This document shows positions 34,117 through 46,625 of a stretch of DNA of 64,000 nt, piece by piece. The stretch spans positions 116,411,128 through 116,475,127 of the forward strand of contig OW799234.1 in assembly GCA_941918925.1 (NCBI GenBank). Reading direction: 5' to 3'. Origin of the DNA: Phyto melanocephala (Eukaryota > Arthropoda > Insecta > Diptera > Rhinophoridae). The notes under the pieces were generated by a model, which worked only from the letters and a program-made list of their open reading frames with translations, had not been told where the DNA came from and did no database searches. The position numbers and the translations under genes were made by a program. The stretch's first letter is position 1, and each line of letters starts with the position of its first letter.

Positions 34117-35540
34117 CAGTGCTCTCGCGATAATATACACGTCAAAATATGAATATTTTTTTCTTCAAATGACTACTCTGCAATATGAAATTAGTGCAAA
34201 GCCTTTAAACTATTTTTGAATATTTTTAACGGATTTTATCTAACCAGTGTTGAAAACTAAATTAGAACGGTGATCGTAGTTAATTCTGATTCAACTTAAT
34301 TATAATTTGGGGGCTTCTCTAGCAGTTTGCTTTTATATTGTCTGCAGCTGTAAGATAAATTTTATACTTACCTTTCTTAGTTTGTGCGCCCGTTCAGCTG
34401 GAACTCCACAATAATTTTAATAATAGATAGGTAGAACAGGCAGCTGTTGTACTACCTGTAATAATAGAAGAAATATATTTAGATTATTAGGAAAGGAAAA
34501 AGATAGCAAAGAAAAAAAGTCATTATCTGGTTCGTCAACCGTTATCTGGGAAATGGTAGGATTACACTCAAACTTATTTGGTATCTCTGACCGACTATGT
34601 AGTCTGCAGGCCCCGAAAATAGCTCTTCGGATGTTCTCCAGCGCTAGACAGTGACACAGGAAGTAATATACGGTTTCCTCCTGCTCCTCGTCTAGACAGC
34701 GACCAGTCAGCGTAGCCACAATGTCCGTCAGCCGCTTCCTGTGCAATTCCAAACTCCGCTTAATGCGCTGAGGATCCATTCTAGGCCATATCATCCTCGC
34801 AACATTATACCCAGAGTCAATCACTCATTTCGTATGGGCCGACATATGAAAATCTACGTATTTATTCAATGTTTTAGTAGTAAGCAATCTTCCAATCACT
34901 AGATGATGCGCCTCTCTTTGCGAGGTAATGCAGTTCCCATTACTGGTTCCGTATTTCCCATTGAATGCATTGCATAGGGACGCATAGAGATGTCCTTTAT
35001 TCCTGGACATTCAGAGATCTGATTTAAATGAAATACGTCAGCCATCGTGCCGCCTTATAGAAGATATTTTAGCCTTAAGTATGCTAGATTCATCTAATAG
35101 TCTAAAAGATATTCGAACTTCCTCTTGTCGCCAACCTCTAAATTTCTTCCCTTTGATCCATCCGTATGTACGTCCAGGCCATCTTCGTCATGGGAAAAGC
35201 TCTCTTCTCTACGAGAGATTAAAAGAATCCTGTTAGCGGACTTATGTAAAAAAGAAAATGGCCAGAGATGAGGAAAACGTAGAACGTAACAAGAATGATA
35301 ATTATTTGGAGGAACTAAAAAGGATTCAACACCAGCTGCCGTAATTTTTTACAAAGTATTGGAATGAGTCGAAATATATAAAGTTTATCAAAGAACAACT
35401 AAAAATTTAACATTAAAAAATTTTTATTTTTATGGTAAAAAACGTTTCAAATAAAAATTAGATATAATTCGCAAATATGAACAATCTTGCGTACTGAACT
35501 GGCTTGGTTTTAATTAGTTAATATTATCGCGAGTTCACTG
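34117..35540. mobile_element. pogo/Tc1-mariner-like TIR element with a LINE fragment inside
   Basis: The left end TA then CAGTGCTCTCGCGATAATAT and the right end, in reverse complement, TA then CAGTGAACTCGCGATAATAT form 20-bp terminal inverted repeats with two mismatches, each bordered by TA. Ends beginning CAGT with a TA duplication are usual for pogo/Tigger-type Tc1-mariner elements. No pogo transposase is visible. Instead the middle is occupied by a minus-strand LINE relic (34417..35250), so either the LINE inserted into a MITE or it replaced the interior. Confidence 0.65.
34417..35250 (-). pseudogene. LINE ORF2 C-terminal relic: RNase H and Cys-rich tail
   Basis: On the minus strand, with frameshifts: DGLDVHTDGSKG, the first active-site segment of a LINE-type RNase H, followed by ESSILKAKISSI. 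After a stop comes a 135-codon stretch with RLTDIVATLTGRC, then LDEEQEETVYYFLCHCLALE and NIRRAIFG. LTGHxxxx and an ETxxHxLCxCxxLxxxR block close the ORF2 proteins of R1/LOA/I-type non-LTR elements, which alone among LINEs carry RNase H. Several residues have changed (H to Y in VYYFL). Reverse transcriptase and endonuclease are absent. Confidence 0.65.
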
Positions 35541-37320
35541 TATTCTTTGGACAAAAAAAAAACATCCTAAATTTCTAGCAAAAATATTAAAAAATGTTTC
35601 AAGAAAAATATAAAACATTTTCCAGAAAAAACATTTTAAAATTTTTTTAAACATAATACACCAGCATATTTAGCAAAACACATAGACATTTTTTTTGGAA
35701 AATTTTCTGTTAAATTTATAAAAAATTTTATATAAAAATATTTAACAAAAATTAAAAACTAAAATTTATTAAACATCTTTTGTAATTATTCTTAATATTT
35801 TTATTTATTAAAAATTTTAAGATTTTCTATTATTTATTAGCTTGTATTTTTTTAATTTCCTATAAATAAACAAAATTCAAGATCTTATGTCTCCTTTAGT
35901 TTCCCAACGACACACATTTGTTGTTGTCATTTTTGTTAATTTTATTAAGTTGACATCTGATACAAAATGACTTGACGCACTTCCAGTATTTAAGAAACTT
36001 TGTTATTCTACTCAACTCAAGCCGGTATCAAACAGCCAGTTAAAGCAGAAAAAGTTCAGTGGCTTAAAAAAAGTCAAATGACATCAATATTTATCATAAT
36101 CATGATACTCTTAAGCCAGAACCTGAACACAAGACCAGATTAAACGTGTAGACTTGGATGTCTATGTCAAATAACATTGGTGCTAAAATAACAAAAACAA
36201 CATCAGATGTATAACTACCATAGGGAGACACAAAAAAAGTCGTGTCGCATCTTATCAAATCACTTCACAAACGGGAGAGACACATTCTTTCGAAGTGAGC
36301 TACGAACGACATTAATAAAGTGATTCCCGGGGGCGTAGCAGGGGAATAAACGAAACTAATAAATTATTTTTTTATGAATAATTTTCACAACTGTCTGCTT
36401 TAATCTGTGTGTAAATATTTCTTTTTAAAATCTGAGAACTACAACTACTACTACTGCTATTTATGTCTAAAGCAACACAAAAACCTGTACAAATATAAGA
36501 TAAAAAAAAATTATAATAAAAAGATGTCGTGTTGAATTTATTTAGACATTTTAAAAACAACAAAAATAGCTACAACTTTCAACATACAATTTGACGTTTA
36601 GTTTAATGTTAGCCAGAGAGTCGTTTAATTTTTGTAAGAGACTCCATAATAAAAAAATCGTTTCGGGTCATGATTTTAATTATTTAGATTTTATACTACT
36701 AACAACGTCCTTCGTGTTGGCTTTAAGGCTGTAATGTCAATGTTTGTCTGACTGATGGCTATGCAACATAAGACAGTATAAATTTAGCCATTTGCTTTCA
36801 ATGATAACATTTTCAATATGATTTTTGAGTATCAGTTTTTCAAGTGCGGCTCAGTCACGCGCTTCTATCATCTTTTAAAATTTTTCGACAAACATTTTTG
36901 TAAAATGGTTTATTTTAAAATAATTTTTTTTTATTTTTTTTTTTATTTTTGACTTATAGAAATGAATTGATGAAATTTTTAAAATTTAATGAAATGAATA
37001 ATAATGAAACCTGCAGACGACAAAAGACTAGTTGTTGTGGGTTATTTTTACTATTACTTAAAATAGGGAGTGTAATAGATATTTTATCTTCTAAGATGTG
37101 CAAAAGCCTAACTGTATTTATATTGTCAAAGGACAGGTGATTTGATTGATATTCTGTTTCAATTAAGCTTTTTTTAAACGTTGTATTTACTCGTGCATCC
37201 GTCCAACACATAAAATATCAATCAAAAAGTACTGCAAAATGGTTAAAGCAACGTGCACATGAGAGACTATCGCTAAGAGAATGTTTAACATGTTGGTTGC
37301 ATTTTTCCCCCATCGCCAGA
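35541..37320. other. Non-coding stretch
   Basis: 35541-35880 is AT-rich. 35880-36360 is more varied and may be unique sequence. 36600-37200 has no coding signal in either strand despite small ORFs. Confidence 0.4.
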
Positions 37321-37366
37321 GTTTTCACCAACAATTATCAACACGTCGTCTGACTGGAGCTTAAAA

Positions 37367-37576
37367 GAATCCTGGAGCTCCTACATAAAGAGGTTAGGGA
37401 GACTCAGATCTCGATGGAGGGCACGAGTCGTGTGAATTTGGTAATTGCACGCTCATAGCGAATGGATCCATGCACAATAAGGGCATGATTAGTGACATCA
37501 GTATCATTTCGGATGGGGCATAGACGAATCCTGGAAGTCGTACTTAAAAAGTTTAGGGAGACTCAGAACGTGGTAG
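37367..37576. repeat. Diverged 159-bp direct duplication
   Basis: The segment GAATCCTGGAGCTCCTACAT then AGGTTAGGGAGACTCAGA at about 37370 recurs as GAATCCTGGAAGTCGTACTT then AGTTTAGGGAGACTCAGA at about 37529. The surrounding 37300-37800 is GC-richer than average. Not recognised as any family. Confidence 0.5.
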
Positions 37577-37971
37577 ACAAAGGATCATAGTTAGACACAG
37601 GTAGGTGATTACAAATGATTATCGGCAATATGACATTGGTTTCTAGTGTAGGAAAAACGGTTGTAGTGGCGCAGGAAGAGATACCAGCGCAGGAAGAGAT
37701 ACGAATTGGTAGTATTGCTTGTGCTAGTCTCTATCGGTTACTCGAAAATATAGCAGCAATAAGGAAACTTCAATCCGGCGTCATGGACAAGAGTTACACA
37801 TTTCCAGAATTACAATGCATCGAATTATGGTAAAAGATCTGCACTTTGCATGCGTACAAGACTCAATTGATGGCATAAATCAAGCCAAGGGAAAATGTGC
37901 AATGTTGTGAATATGTTGATTTGTTGTTGTCGTGTTTTTGCAATAATCAAACTTGTTCTCTTGAATATTTT

Positions 37972-38972
37972 TATGCCCATCACCAAAAACTGGAATGAGC
38001 ACATATTAATTTTGTCATTCTGTTTGTAACACATCGAAATATCCATTTTAGACCCCTTTTAGGATGATCTAGCTATATCCGTCAGTCTGTCCGTCTATTG
38101 ACAACACGATAGAGTTCGAACCCCTAAAATTTGGGGGATACAATTTTGAAAAAATATTTCTTATACACAAGATTTGTTTAATATTGAAAACGGGCTAAAT
38201 CGTTATATTAGGAAGAGTGTTAGGTCAAAAACAAAAAAAGTTCTTCCTACATCAAATAAAATGATTTTGTGTCTAAATTCATTGACGTAGAGCGATAAAA
38301 TTTCGAAAGTATATTTCCTGAGGAAAAAAATATCTTTCCCTGGAAGTTGCTCAAATCTTTACATTACTAAAAGAGTTATAGATCAAAATGTACGAAATTT
38401 TATACCGCACAGTGTCTTTTTCGATATATTTGAAATATGAAACGTAATAAAACTGACAAAGTTAGATATACGATTCAGAAATTTTTCAAACGTTTCACAG
38501 TGATAGGCCTACTTTTACGCTTTATCCTTAATTAGTATTATATCTGTATAGACAAAAAAAAAAGAAATCTATAATGAATTATATAAGCTGAGTTCAAACA
38601 TTAATTATATAATTTTAAAAATAGGAGGTGCCATGCCCACATAAAGCTAATAATATTTTCTACTTACCTCTGGGTACCAAATTCTACTCTTCAGTTTCTG
38701 TAAAAATAACACATTGTAGTAAAAAAAGTTAGTATTATCATTTCTAATGTAGATATTCTTAATGTTTCATTTTAAGACTAAATTTAAAAAAATAATTAAA
38801 AATAAAAATAGAAGTTGCACAAAGAAAGTAATACATATAGTATAAGTATAACGAGATCATTCAACAGTGATTAATGTTAATAATAATACAATAAATTTTG
38901 TGCTATAGAAGTACACAAAATTGGTGGTAAGTATCAAAAATTCGGCACAGCCAAATATAATGCTCTTAAGTG
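37972..38972 (+). repeat. Mini-me-like element without tandem array
   Basis: The start TATGCCCATCACCAAAAACT and GTAACACATCGAAATATCCA match 22569..24952, then GTCAGTCTGTCCGTCTATTG (short GTCY tract), GACAACACGATAGAG, and the block with TACCGCACAGTGTCTTTTTC. The 3' end is AAATTGGTGGTAAGTATC then TTCGGCACAGCCAAATATAA. The terminal hairpin is degraded. The 288-bp array and mariner of the related copy are absent here; only one trace (GGTGCCATGCCCACATAAAG, 38628) of the array anchor remains. Confidence 0.6.
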
Positions 38973-40439
38973 TTTTTAGTGTGTTCTATCGTACTCGATG
39001 TTTTTGCTATGATTTACAGTTTATTTTTTTCCATTGTCACTTTTTGTTTTGATATTCCACTTTGCTTGAAAGCACAAACACTAACAAAGCTGTAGAGAAA
39101 ATCTTTTCAAGTAATTATCAATTAATTTTACTGAGAGTAAAGTTTTGTTTGGTTTGCTATTTGGGTTAACACTGAAATATAGTGCTTAAAAATAGTGTGA
39201 AATAGAACACATAAACCTTAAAACTTTTTACGCATCTCTTAACTACATGCAACCAGCAATTATAAATAAAAAAGCTTATTTAGCCCTATAAAATCTTGAC
39301 CAAACATATTAAATTTTTAAATAATATTTCTATTTATAGATAGGATTTTTTTGCGACAGTAATAAAATAATAATTAAATCAGTTAAAAATAGAGTTGAAA
39401 TTTTTTAATATTATCAATTAACAAACAGCTGTAAATGACATTAAAACACTAGTAATCAATGCGCAAATTACTAATAAAGAAGTCAAAATTAGTCGCCTAT
39501 CAAAAAAAATTATATTTTAAATTCAAATTATTTTAAAAAGTGCGCAAATTTCACTTATTTATATCTGACTTATAATTATCTTAGTTTAGTCAATAACCTT
39601 GATGTCAAAGCAAGCCGACTTTATATATATAAAAAATACTTGATGAAACCCATTAGCAGTTATTTTATTTAGTATTTTTTTTGTTATTTTTTTATTTCAT
39701 TTAACAGCTTTAAAATCGGTATTTGTTTAACAATTTTATATTAAATGCGACCCACTAATGTTAATTGAAATCATTTGACAATCAAACATTTTTTGTATTG
39801 GACCAAATTGTTGACAGTAATTCTGATAAAACTAAATCATTCTACATTAAGTTAAAGTGCTAATTGATATTTTTTTTAAATTAAAAAAATTCATAAAAAA
39901 TTTAACTCAATGGAAATATTTAAGAATTTTAACAAAAAAAGCATGAGATCAAAATGACTTGTATAAATAACTAATAATAAATAAAGTATGATAATTTATT
40001 TAGGTGTACTCTTCGCATTTCGAACAAAAAGTGTCAATTAAATGTTAGCAAAATATTTAAATATGTAAATAAATAAAGTATTGTATAATAAACAAACATT
40101 ATAAACTGGTCATTTAATTTTAAAAATGTTGATTCAATGAATTGTGTATTAAAATGAGGTTTTGAAAAAATATTTTGATTTTTTTCGACGACGGTAGGTA
40201 CAGTATTGGACGAAACTACATGGGAATAAATTTATTAACACAGGAAATTACTTAAAAACAATTTTGTTATAATGCGTACAAGCAAAAAAAACATTTTGTA
40301 TTGAAATTCTCAGAACCCAGAAGATTTTAGGCTGAAAAGTCTGATTTAAAAGGTTTTAACTGTAAAGAATTCTAAACTACTGTCAAATTTAAAGAAAACA
40401 AAGAATTTAATGTTTAAATATTATATATTAAATTGCGCT
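38973..40439. other. AT-rich non-coding stretch
   Basis: No coding signal or recognised repeat. TACAGTATTGGACGAAACTA at 40199 resembles a Tc1-like end, but no partner end was found. Confidence 0.5.
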
Positions 40440-41345
40440 CCTCCAATTTATCGAAAATATTCTGTATCGAGATCAAGTTACAAATAAAATGGTTAATCAG
40501 TGAGCATGTAACAACTATTTTAATAAAATAAATTTAAAGTAAAAACCTGATCCTAAAACTATTAATAATTTTGTTAATTCTAAACTGATAACTGTTGATT
40601 TTAATTTAATTATGAAATTAGGTAACTTTTAACCTTCGGACCATAAACAAATTTGCGATGTGTTTTTTTCGGACTATTTTACGTCAACAGTATTCCACAA
40701 TCTTTATCAATTTCCATATTTAATTACAGAATTTTCACGTACAGATGGTACTCGTGTCAATGAATTGGTTGTTCTGCAAAATATTAAACTATCAACTGTA
40801 CTGGGTCTTGACGGTGTTTCAAGCTATATTTTAAAGTATTAGAATTTATATATTTTTCTTAGATTTTAATTTTTTAGCTAGAGCAGAGTTATTTCTCCGA
40901 GTTATGGAAAAAATCTTTCATTATCCTTCTATATAAGTAAATCAGCATAGAAATCGTGCATTAACAATTCCAAACGAATTGCCAAGTTAAATGCTATTCC
41001 GAAATTATTTAACACAAATATTTATGATATGCTGGCGCACCATATACCAACAATATTATCTCCAAATCAACATCCTTTTAAACCTTCTTGAGCTAACAAC
41101 GCATGTTAATGATTTGTTTTATAAGCGTCAGCAGACGGATGCCATCTATACTGATTTCAGTAAGACAGTCGATTAAGTAAATCAAAATCTTTTATTATCA
41201 AAATTTGTTAAAATGTATTTGAATTTAAGTTTGAAAATTTGATTGTTTTAAAAAAACATAAACGTCTCGTCGAGTGTTTTACAAGGTAGTCATTTAGAAC
41301 GATTGTTATTTACACTCACTTATCTTTCTTTACAACACTGGTCTG
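40440..41345 (+). pseudogene. Jockey-clade LINE reverse transcriptase relic
   Basis: Broken over three frames: FFSDYFTSTVF, LGLDGVSSYILKY, then NAIPKLFNTNIYDML, LLELTTHVNDLF, RQQTDAIYTDFSKTVD and LQGSHLERLLFTL. The order matches the fingers and palm of Jockey-type ORF2, and the QTDAIYTDFSK segment is nearly identical to the first residues of the intact ORF at 61711..62820. It is upstream of, and overlaps only slightly with, the part kept in that younger copy. Catalytic Asp of motif A is kept, but KAFD has become KTVD. Stops and frameshifts make it non-functional. Confidence 0.75.
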
Positions 41346-41569
41346 CAAAAAAAATCTGATATTTAAAAAAAAAAATATATGTCGACTTTGGAAATCTTAA
41401 TACGCTAAATTCAAATCCGTTTTTAGTCTGTTTTTTTTTGGGCTCTGATTTTTTATTCGCATGGCTAATATTTCTTCCGATAATAAGGACGAATATCTCT
41501 AGAGGCATATTATATCTACAAATAGTAGCAAGGGCACCTAAAAACTATTCTATGACTGAAAAATTTAAT

Positions 41570-41887
41570 TTGTGGTGGTAAAAATATGAGAAAAAACAGA
41601 GGCAGTCGTGCTTATTTGCTCATTTTTAGAAAGTTATAGGGCGATTGTGCTGAATTTCAATAGCGATTCATTCTCGGATATTTCCAAAAGATTGATACTA
41701 TAAACAGATCTAAGGAACATATGAATGCTTCTAAAAGTTGATTTCAACCAACACGCGGACACACTGTCAGAGCTTAATCGACTCCTCTATTTATTAGCTT
41801 TCAGAAAATGGGGTCGGAAATGAAAATTGTAGAAATTACAAACGAAAAAGTTATATATACCCTTGTGCACCACATGTAAAGGGTATA
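41570..41887 (-). repeat. Mini-me-like fragment (5' part)
   Basis: On the minus strand it starts at the hairpin TATACCCTTTACATGTGGTG then AAGGGTATA and runs through TTTCATTTCCGACCCCA and the GTTGAAATCAACTTTTAGAA block to AAATGAGCAAATAAGC. The GTCY tract is reduced to GTGTCCGCGTG, and the core has a short deletion (CCCCATTTTCTG in place of CCCCATAAAGTATATA). It closely matches the 5' half of 62938..63695. Confidence 0.7.
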
Positions 41888-41924
41888 GAAATATATTATA
41901 TTTACTAGACAATACACACAAAGA

Positions 41925-42412
41925 AAAACCATGGTCGCGACATGATCACGACAGTCATATTATAGTTTCTATAATAATATTTGGTTGTCGAAAACATGTA
42001 ATAGTTGTTTTTGTTTCATTTCATCATATATTTTGTCACGGCAATCAAGCATTTGTTTGAATTGTATCATTTAATGTTTACTTTTCGTACAAATTTCGAA
42101 ATAGTTATCATTTAAAAACAGGATGATTAAAAAAAAAAAATAATTTGACACACATAACATTATATTCAAAAGCATTAAAAATTACAGATAATCATTAAAT
42201 AATAGGTGAGACAACAGTATGATTACAAATAAATCAAACTATGATTCTTATTTAAAATAATTTGATTTCAACTGTTCTTCTTCTTGCTGAATAAATTCTT
42301 ATTAATTTAAAAGTTCGAGATGTCACAAAAATTAACAAAAATTTCGAAAAAGTAAAGAAAACTTACAAATAAACGAGAAAATGTAAAAAAAAATATTGGT
42401 ACAAAAATTGCA
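41925..42412 (+). mobile_element. TIR element, 3'-truncated copy
   Basis: Aligns almost continuously with the left two thirds of the complete element at 46626..47357, beginning TA then CACACAAAGAAAAACCATGG. It ends near AAATTGCAATTTT, where similarity stops. The short open frame at its start is also open in the complete copy, but it begins inside the terminal repeat and has no known relatives. Confidence 0.7.
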
Positions 42413-45400
42413 ATTTTTTTTTAAAGAGAAACTATTTTTCATAAAAAAAAATATATATAATATTTTGAATTACTAATATTATTATTTTTGCTTTTCACTG
42501 TATTCATTTAAGTTGTATGTGAAAGGTGTGCAGGTGTGTGTTTTTTAAAAATAAGGTAATAAAATATTAGTTAACACTTATTTCTTTTATAAAACATCTT
42601 GTTAGCATCCAGCTGTGGTATATGATTTTTTTCGTATTGTCTCCCTTATTATTTTTGTCACTGTAGTTAGAAAACCAAAAAAAAAAAATCAATATTAGCT
42701 TGGAATTCGTTTGTGTAATGTGTCGTATCTTGTGGTTTTAATGACATTTTCATGATCATTTGGGTGTCTAACAAAACATCATTTTGCTTCTCGTTGTTAG
42801 CAAGCATAATGTTAATAAATTCTCTGCATGTATGTATGTGTGATATAAAATGTATTTTATAAAATTTATGATTTAAAAAAATAAACTTTTTAAATAATAT
42901 TTATTTAAACAATTTTCATATTTTTATGTAAATATAAATGGGCACATGTCAACGGAATATTACGTTGACTGTAATTTTGGTATATTTGTAGATGATTAAA
43001 AAACAAACATAAATACATTATTTTTTTTATTTTTAATTAGCACAATTTTACAAATGTGAATTTGGTATTTAAGTATTTTTTTATACTTTGTTTAATTACA
43101 AAACTTCCGGTATATTTCTACAAATTGCAATTAGTCCAAAACAAAAAATTCATTTGCCGTGAAAGTGATTTAAATACCTACAATAATTGATAATCAAATT
43201 TTGCATTTGATTTGGGGTAAAATTTTTGACACATTGTAATTTGTAAAAACTAAATTAAAACTTTTGTCAATAAAAAGTGGAATTTTCTAAAAGCCCTTGC
43301 CTTTAAAAGAATAACTTTTAGGTTGATTGTTTATGACAAGGACCAAGTGTTATGCCACTTCAAAGTCCATAATCATTTTGGCGTGACGACATACTTTTCA
43401 AGAACCGTTATTATGAAAAAAACACTCATTCTTACTTCAGCATAAAGGAGAACCTCTTCTTTTCTCTCCTCCCTCATAATAACACTACAGTTTTTGTTGC
43501 ATGTAAACAAGCATTTAACATACAGAAAGTATGATGAAATTAAAAAATAGCATTTTTCCTTTAAAACTCAAAACAAAATCAATCTTATTCATTCAATATG
43601 TCCTCATGTCACATGTTATGGAGTCTTTTAAGAAAAACGAAACAAAATTTTGAACGACAACAGTCATTATGACTCGTGTGGATGTGTGTTTGCATGTGTG
43701 TTAGGGGACGTGGTAAGTATGGGACATGAATCGCTCCGTACAATTTGTATGTCTACTGGTGTCAGTTTGATGCCTGTTATTTGTTTCATATTACAACACA
43801 CTGACATTTTGCAAAAGAGTTGCCAACAGTTTGCGCTGTTGTTAGTTAAAGTTGTTTATGAAAAAAAGAAAATAATACAAAATCAGTAAGACAGTCATAT
43901 TTATATAGAGCTGTCCCTCTTGACAAAACTGACACAAGGCACACATGCATGAATTAATACATACATACTTGCTTGCAACCAATCACGTATGGACTTAAAA
44001 ATCAATTGTCGTTGAGAGTATGAACACTGGGAAACAAAATAATTCAGGTAAAAAACAAATATTCGATAATATGGGGTATGGAATTTCAACTATACCACCA
44101 TAATTTTACTAAAAAGTTATTGTAAATATGCAAAAATTATAACGACATATTTTTTAATTGTAGAAAAATTTATAACTAATAAGTAATTTTTAAAAAATGT
44201 TAAATATAATTTTACAATTTTAAAAATAATTTGAATTAAAAACAAGCAATGTTTGGCTTTTGTAATGTCCGAAATTGATTCGACAAAAAAAGGTATGCAT
44301 TGTAATGCATAAGTAGCTTATCTCGGTATATCCACTTGATATCATAAAAACTGTGATAACGCCTGCGCCTTAGAAAAACAGCAGACAATTTTATTAGCTA
44401 CAAATAAATAGGGAAATACCCTAATAATTATTTAAAATTTTTGGATTAAATCAAGTTAATTTCCTTGGATTGAATATGTAATAAAACGTAGAGAAATGTA
44501 ATTATGGGCTGGCGTTTAGTAGATGTGGCAATATTACACGCCCACTTTTACAACCACTTCCCGCATGCGATTTATTAATACAATAATCTATTTTTTTCAA
44601 ATAAACGCCACTAAATATGAAATATGGCATTGTTCAAAAGTCTGCTGCAGAAGCGCTGGCGCGAATAGGTTTCCTAGACCTAATTTTTCAAAACGTGTGC
44701 TAACAAATTGGGTGATATGTAGGAATTTTACGTCTATGGTGGCGTACAGTTTTGATAACGTTGTTGGTTTGTTGGAGTTTTAATGCAACCCTAAAGAAAA
44801 ATGTTAATTGCATAAATTAGACGATTATTCGCGAAAATTGTTGCCCGAGGTGCTAAGTTATTCGATTGCTTAGTCATAAGCATTATGGAATATTGTGTGA
44901 TTTTGTCTAAACACATGTTGTCTAAGATCGTAACGTCCAGCTGCCCTAAAGATATTACGATACAATTGGCCTGCAGCGATCGCCGTTGATGTACAGTTTC
45001 CAATGACGTTTCCGGCATTAAAAACTCTCTAAATATTTAATTATTTTTAGGTCAAGTTATGCCTCGTTCAAATTATTAGGCTGACTCGTTCTAATGGAAC
45101 AGCTTTGCTTGGAATGACAAAATGTGTCATAAGCTCACGTAAAGAAATTGGATAGATTTGAATTTTATAACAAAAATTTAATCTTTATAACGTTTAAACG
45201 TTATTGAAATCGATTCGAAATCCGACTATAAATACGAATGATATAATGAAATATATAATGCGGTAGCTCTTGTGCTCAATTTTTTTTTAATTACATTGCA
45301 AAAATACCTTGTATTCAAAGATGTGACGCTGTAGTTCGTAGCCGCTAAAAACTCCATTACCAAATTAAGTGTCTTAAGTCTCTTACTTACTGTTTACCTG

Positions 45401-45635
45401 CTTTCGAAAGCGCCTACAGAGGGCATAATTTTAATCATACCTTTATCTTACGCTCTGTTGAAAAAATGGTGGCAAGCCGTAAAGAGAAATATATAGAAAA
45501 AAATTACAATTGAAATACATTTGTCTTTCTTTTTAGTGCTAAAATAATAAGCAATATTTTGGACATACATGATTGCGCTTTTGTATGCGAGCAGTTTAAA
45601 CATTTCCATGGATGCAATACAGTAAGGGAATTAAC
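42413..45635. other. Non-coding stretch
   Basis: 42413-44220 is AT-rich, with a more varied patch at 43300-43900. 44500-45480 is GC-richer and may be an old LINE relic: on the plus strand one frame reads AKLFDCLVISIMEYCVILSK, recalling the SLVRxILEYxSxIW segment of LINE RT thumbs. The evidence is too thin to call it. Confidence 0.35.
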
Positions 45636-45793
45636 TGCCTGTTCAACGATGTCGAAAGAAAACCCAAGCGAAATTTCATTCGTATAAATATATTGAAAAC
45701 AACAACAAAAACTAAAAATTTGTTTTTGTTTTTAACGTATTTGTACGAATGAAACTTCGCTTGGGTTTTCTTTCGACATCGTTGAACAGGCAA
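45636..45793. repeat. Small foldback element
   Basis: Inverted arms of about 55 bp, TGCCTGTTCAACGATGTCGA then AAGAAAACCCAAGCGAA, nearly perfect between 45636..45690 and 45738..45793, around an A-rich loop of about 45 bp. It would form a strong hairpin as RNA. No other copy here. Confidence 0.75.
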
Positions 45794-46625
45794 TAAGTCT
45801 GCACTGTTAAAAATATTCAAAAATTTTTTTGTTGGTATGTACATCCTTCTGTTCTTTAGATCTTCGTTTCACTAAGTATAGAATTTTTTAATTACAAAAA
45901 AAAAATATATATATTTAAGTTTTTAATATTGAAAATTTGTGAAATTTTTGTTGTCCACTGTAATCTTAAAACACACACATGAAACACCTCACCACTACAA
46001 AAATTATAATAGTTTATGAAATCTTTTATTTCGTTAAAAATGTTGAGTTGCCATTTTTTTTTATCTGAAATTCTATTATTTTATTTGTACCGTATTTTGT
46101 TGTTTTATTTCAATTTGACTGACGTGCAAAATGATGTCGTGTTGTTTTGTCGTCATTTGTTGTAGTTGCAGTTGTTGCTGTAATTGTAATTTGTTGACTG
46201 TTTTTAAATTGGTCTACATTAATAAAAACCCTGCAGTTTTCTCGATGATACAAAATAAATTAATAATATTTTGTTATTTATTTATTATTTATATAGGGAA
46301 TAATTTTCATGTCATTTGAGTGCTCTCTTTAGTTTCACAATGCTGCCTCTGACAACCTATAATGCTGTAAATTAAACCCACTTTAGCTACACTAAATTCC
46401 TTAAATATTACTATACGATATTTATATGTGATTGTTCACTTTAGTTTTAACGTTTAAAAATTGTTTATTAAGCTAAAAATATTATGCATTTCTATGATGA
46501 TATAAATGTATTTCTTATAATCCATTTTTCAATTATAACATTTTCACTACATATTAAAGAATTTTTAAGATTTCAAAAATATTTTTTTTTATTTGTTGTA
46601 ATAGGTATATGTTGCTGTTTCCATA
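45794..46625. other. Non-coding stretch
   Basis: AT-rich; TTGTAGTTGCAGTTGTTGCT-type triplet sequence near 46150 is common in fly unique DNA. Nothing named. Confidence 0.4.

Noticed and set aside
37615..37833. 72-codon ORF with an 18-bp tandem duplication (GCGCAGGAAGAGATAC)
   Set aside because: No family resemblance and no second copy; kept only as part of an unexplained GC-richer patch.
40199..40235. Tc1-like terminal sequence TACAGTATTGGACGAAACTA
   Set aside because: No matching inverted end or transposase trace found within several kb.
41863..42060. Open frame similar to that at 46484..46771 (shared KEKPW, RHDHD, IFGCRK, FVSFH segments)
   Set aside because: Both frames begin in the terminal repeat of the same TIR element and are similar because the DNA is; no known protein family resembles them and the changes show no clear coding bias by eye.
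43650..43889. 79-codon ORF in less AT-rich DNA
   Set aside because: No recognisable motif, no splice context, ends in low-complexity; could be chance.
44750..45060. Possible LINE reverse transcriptase thumb (AKLFDCLVISIMEYCVILSK)
   Set aside because: Only one short segment resembles the motif and nothing before or after lines up convincingly.
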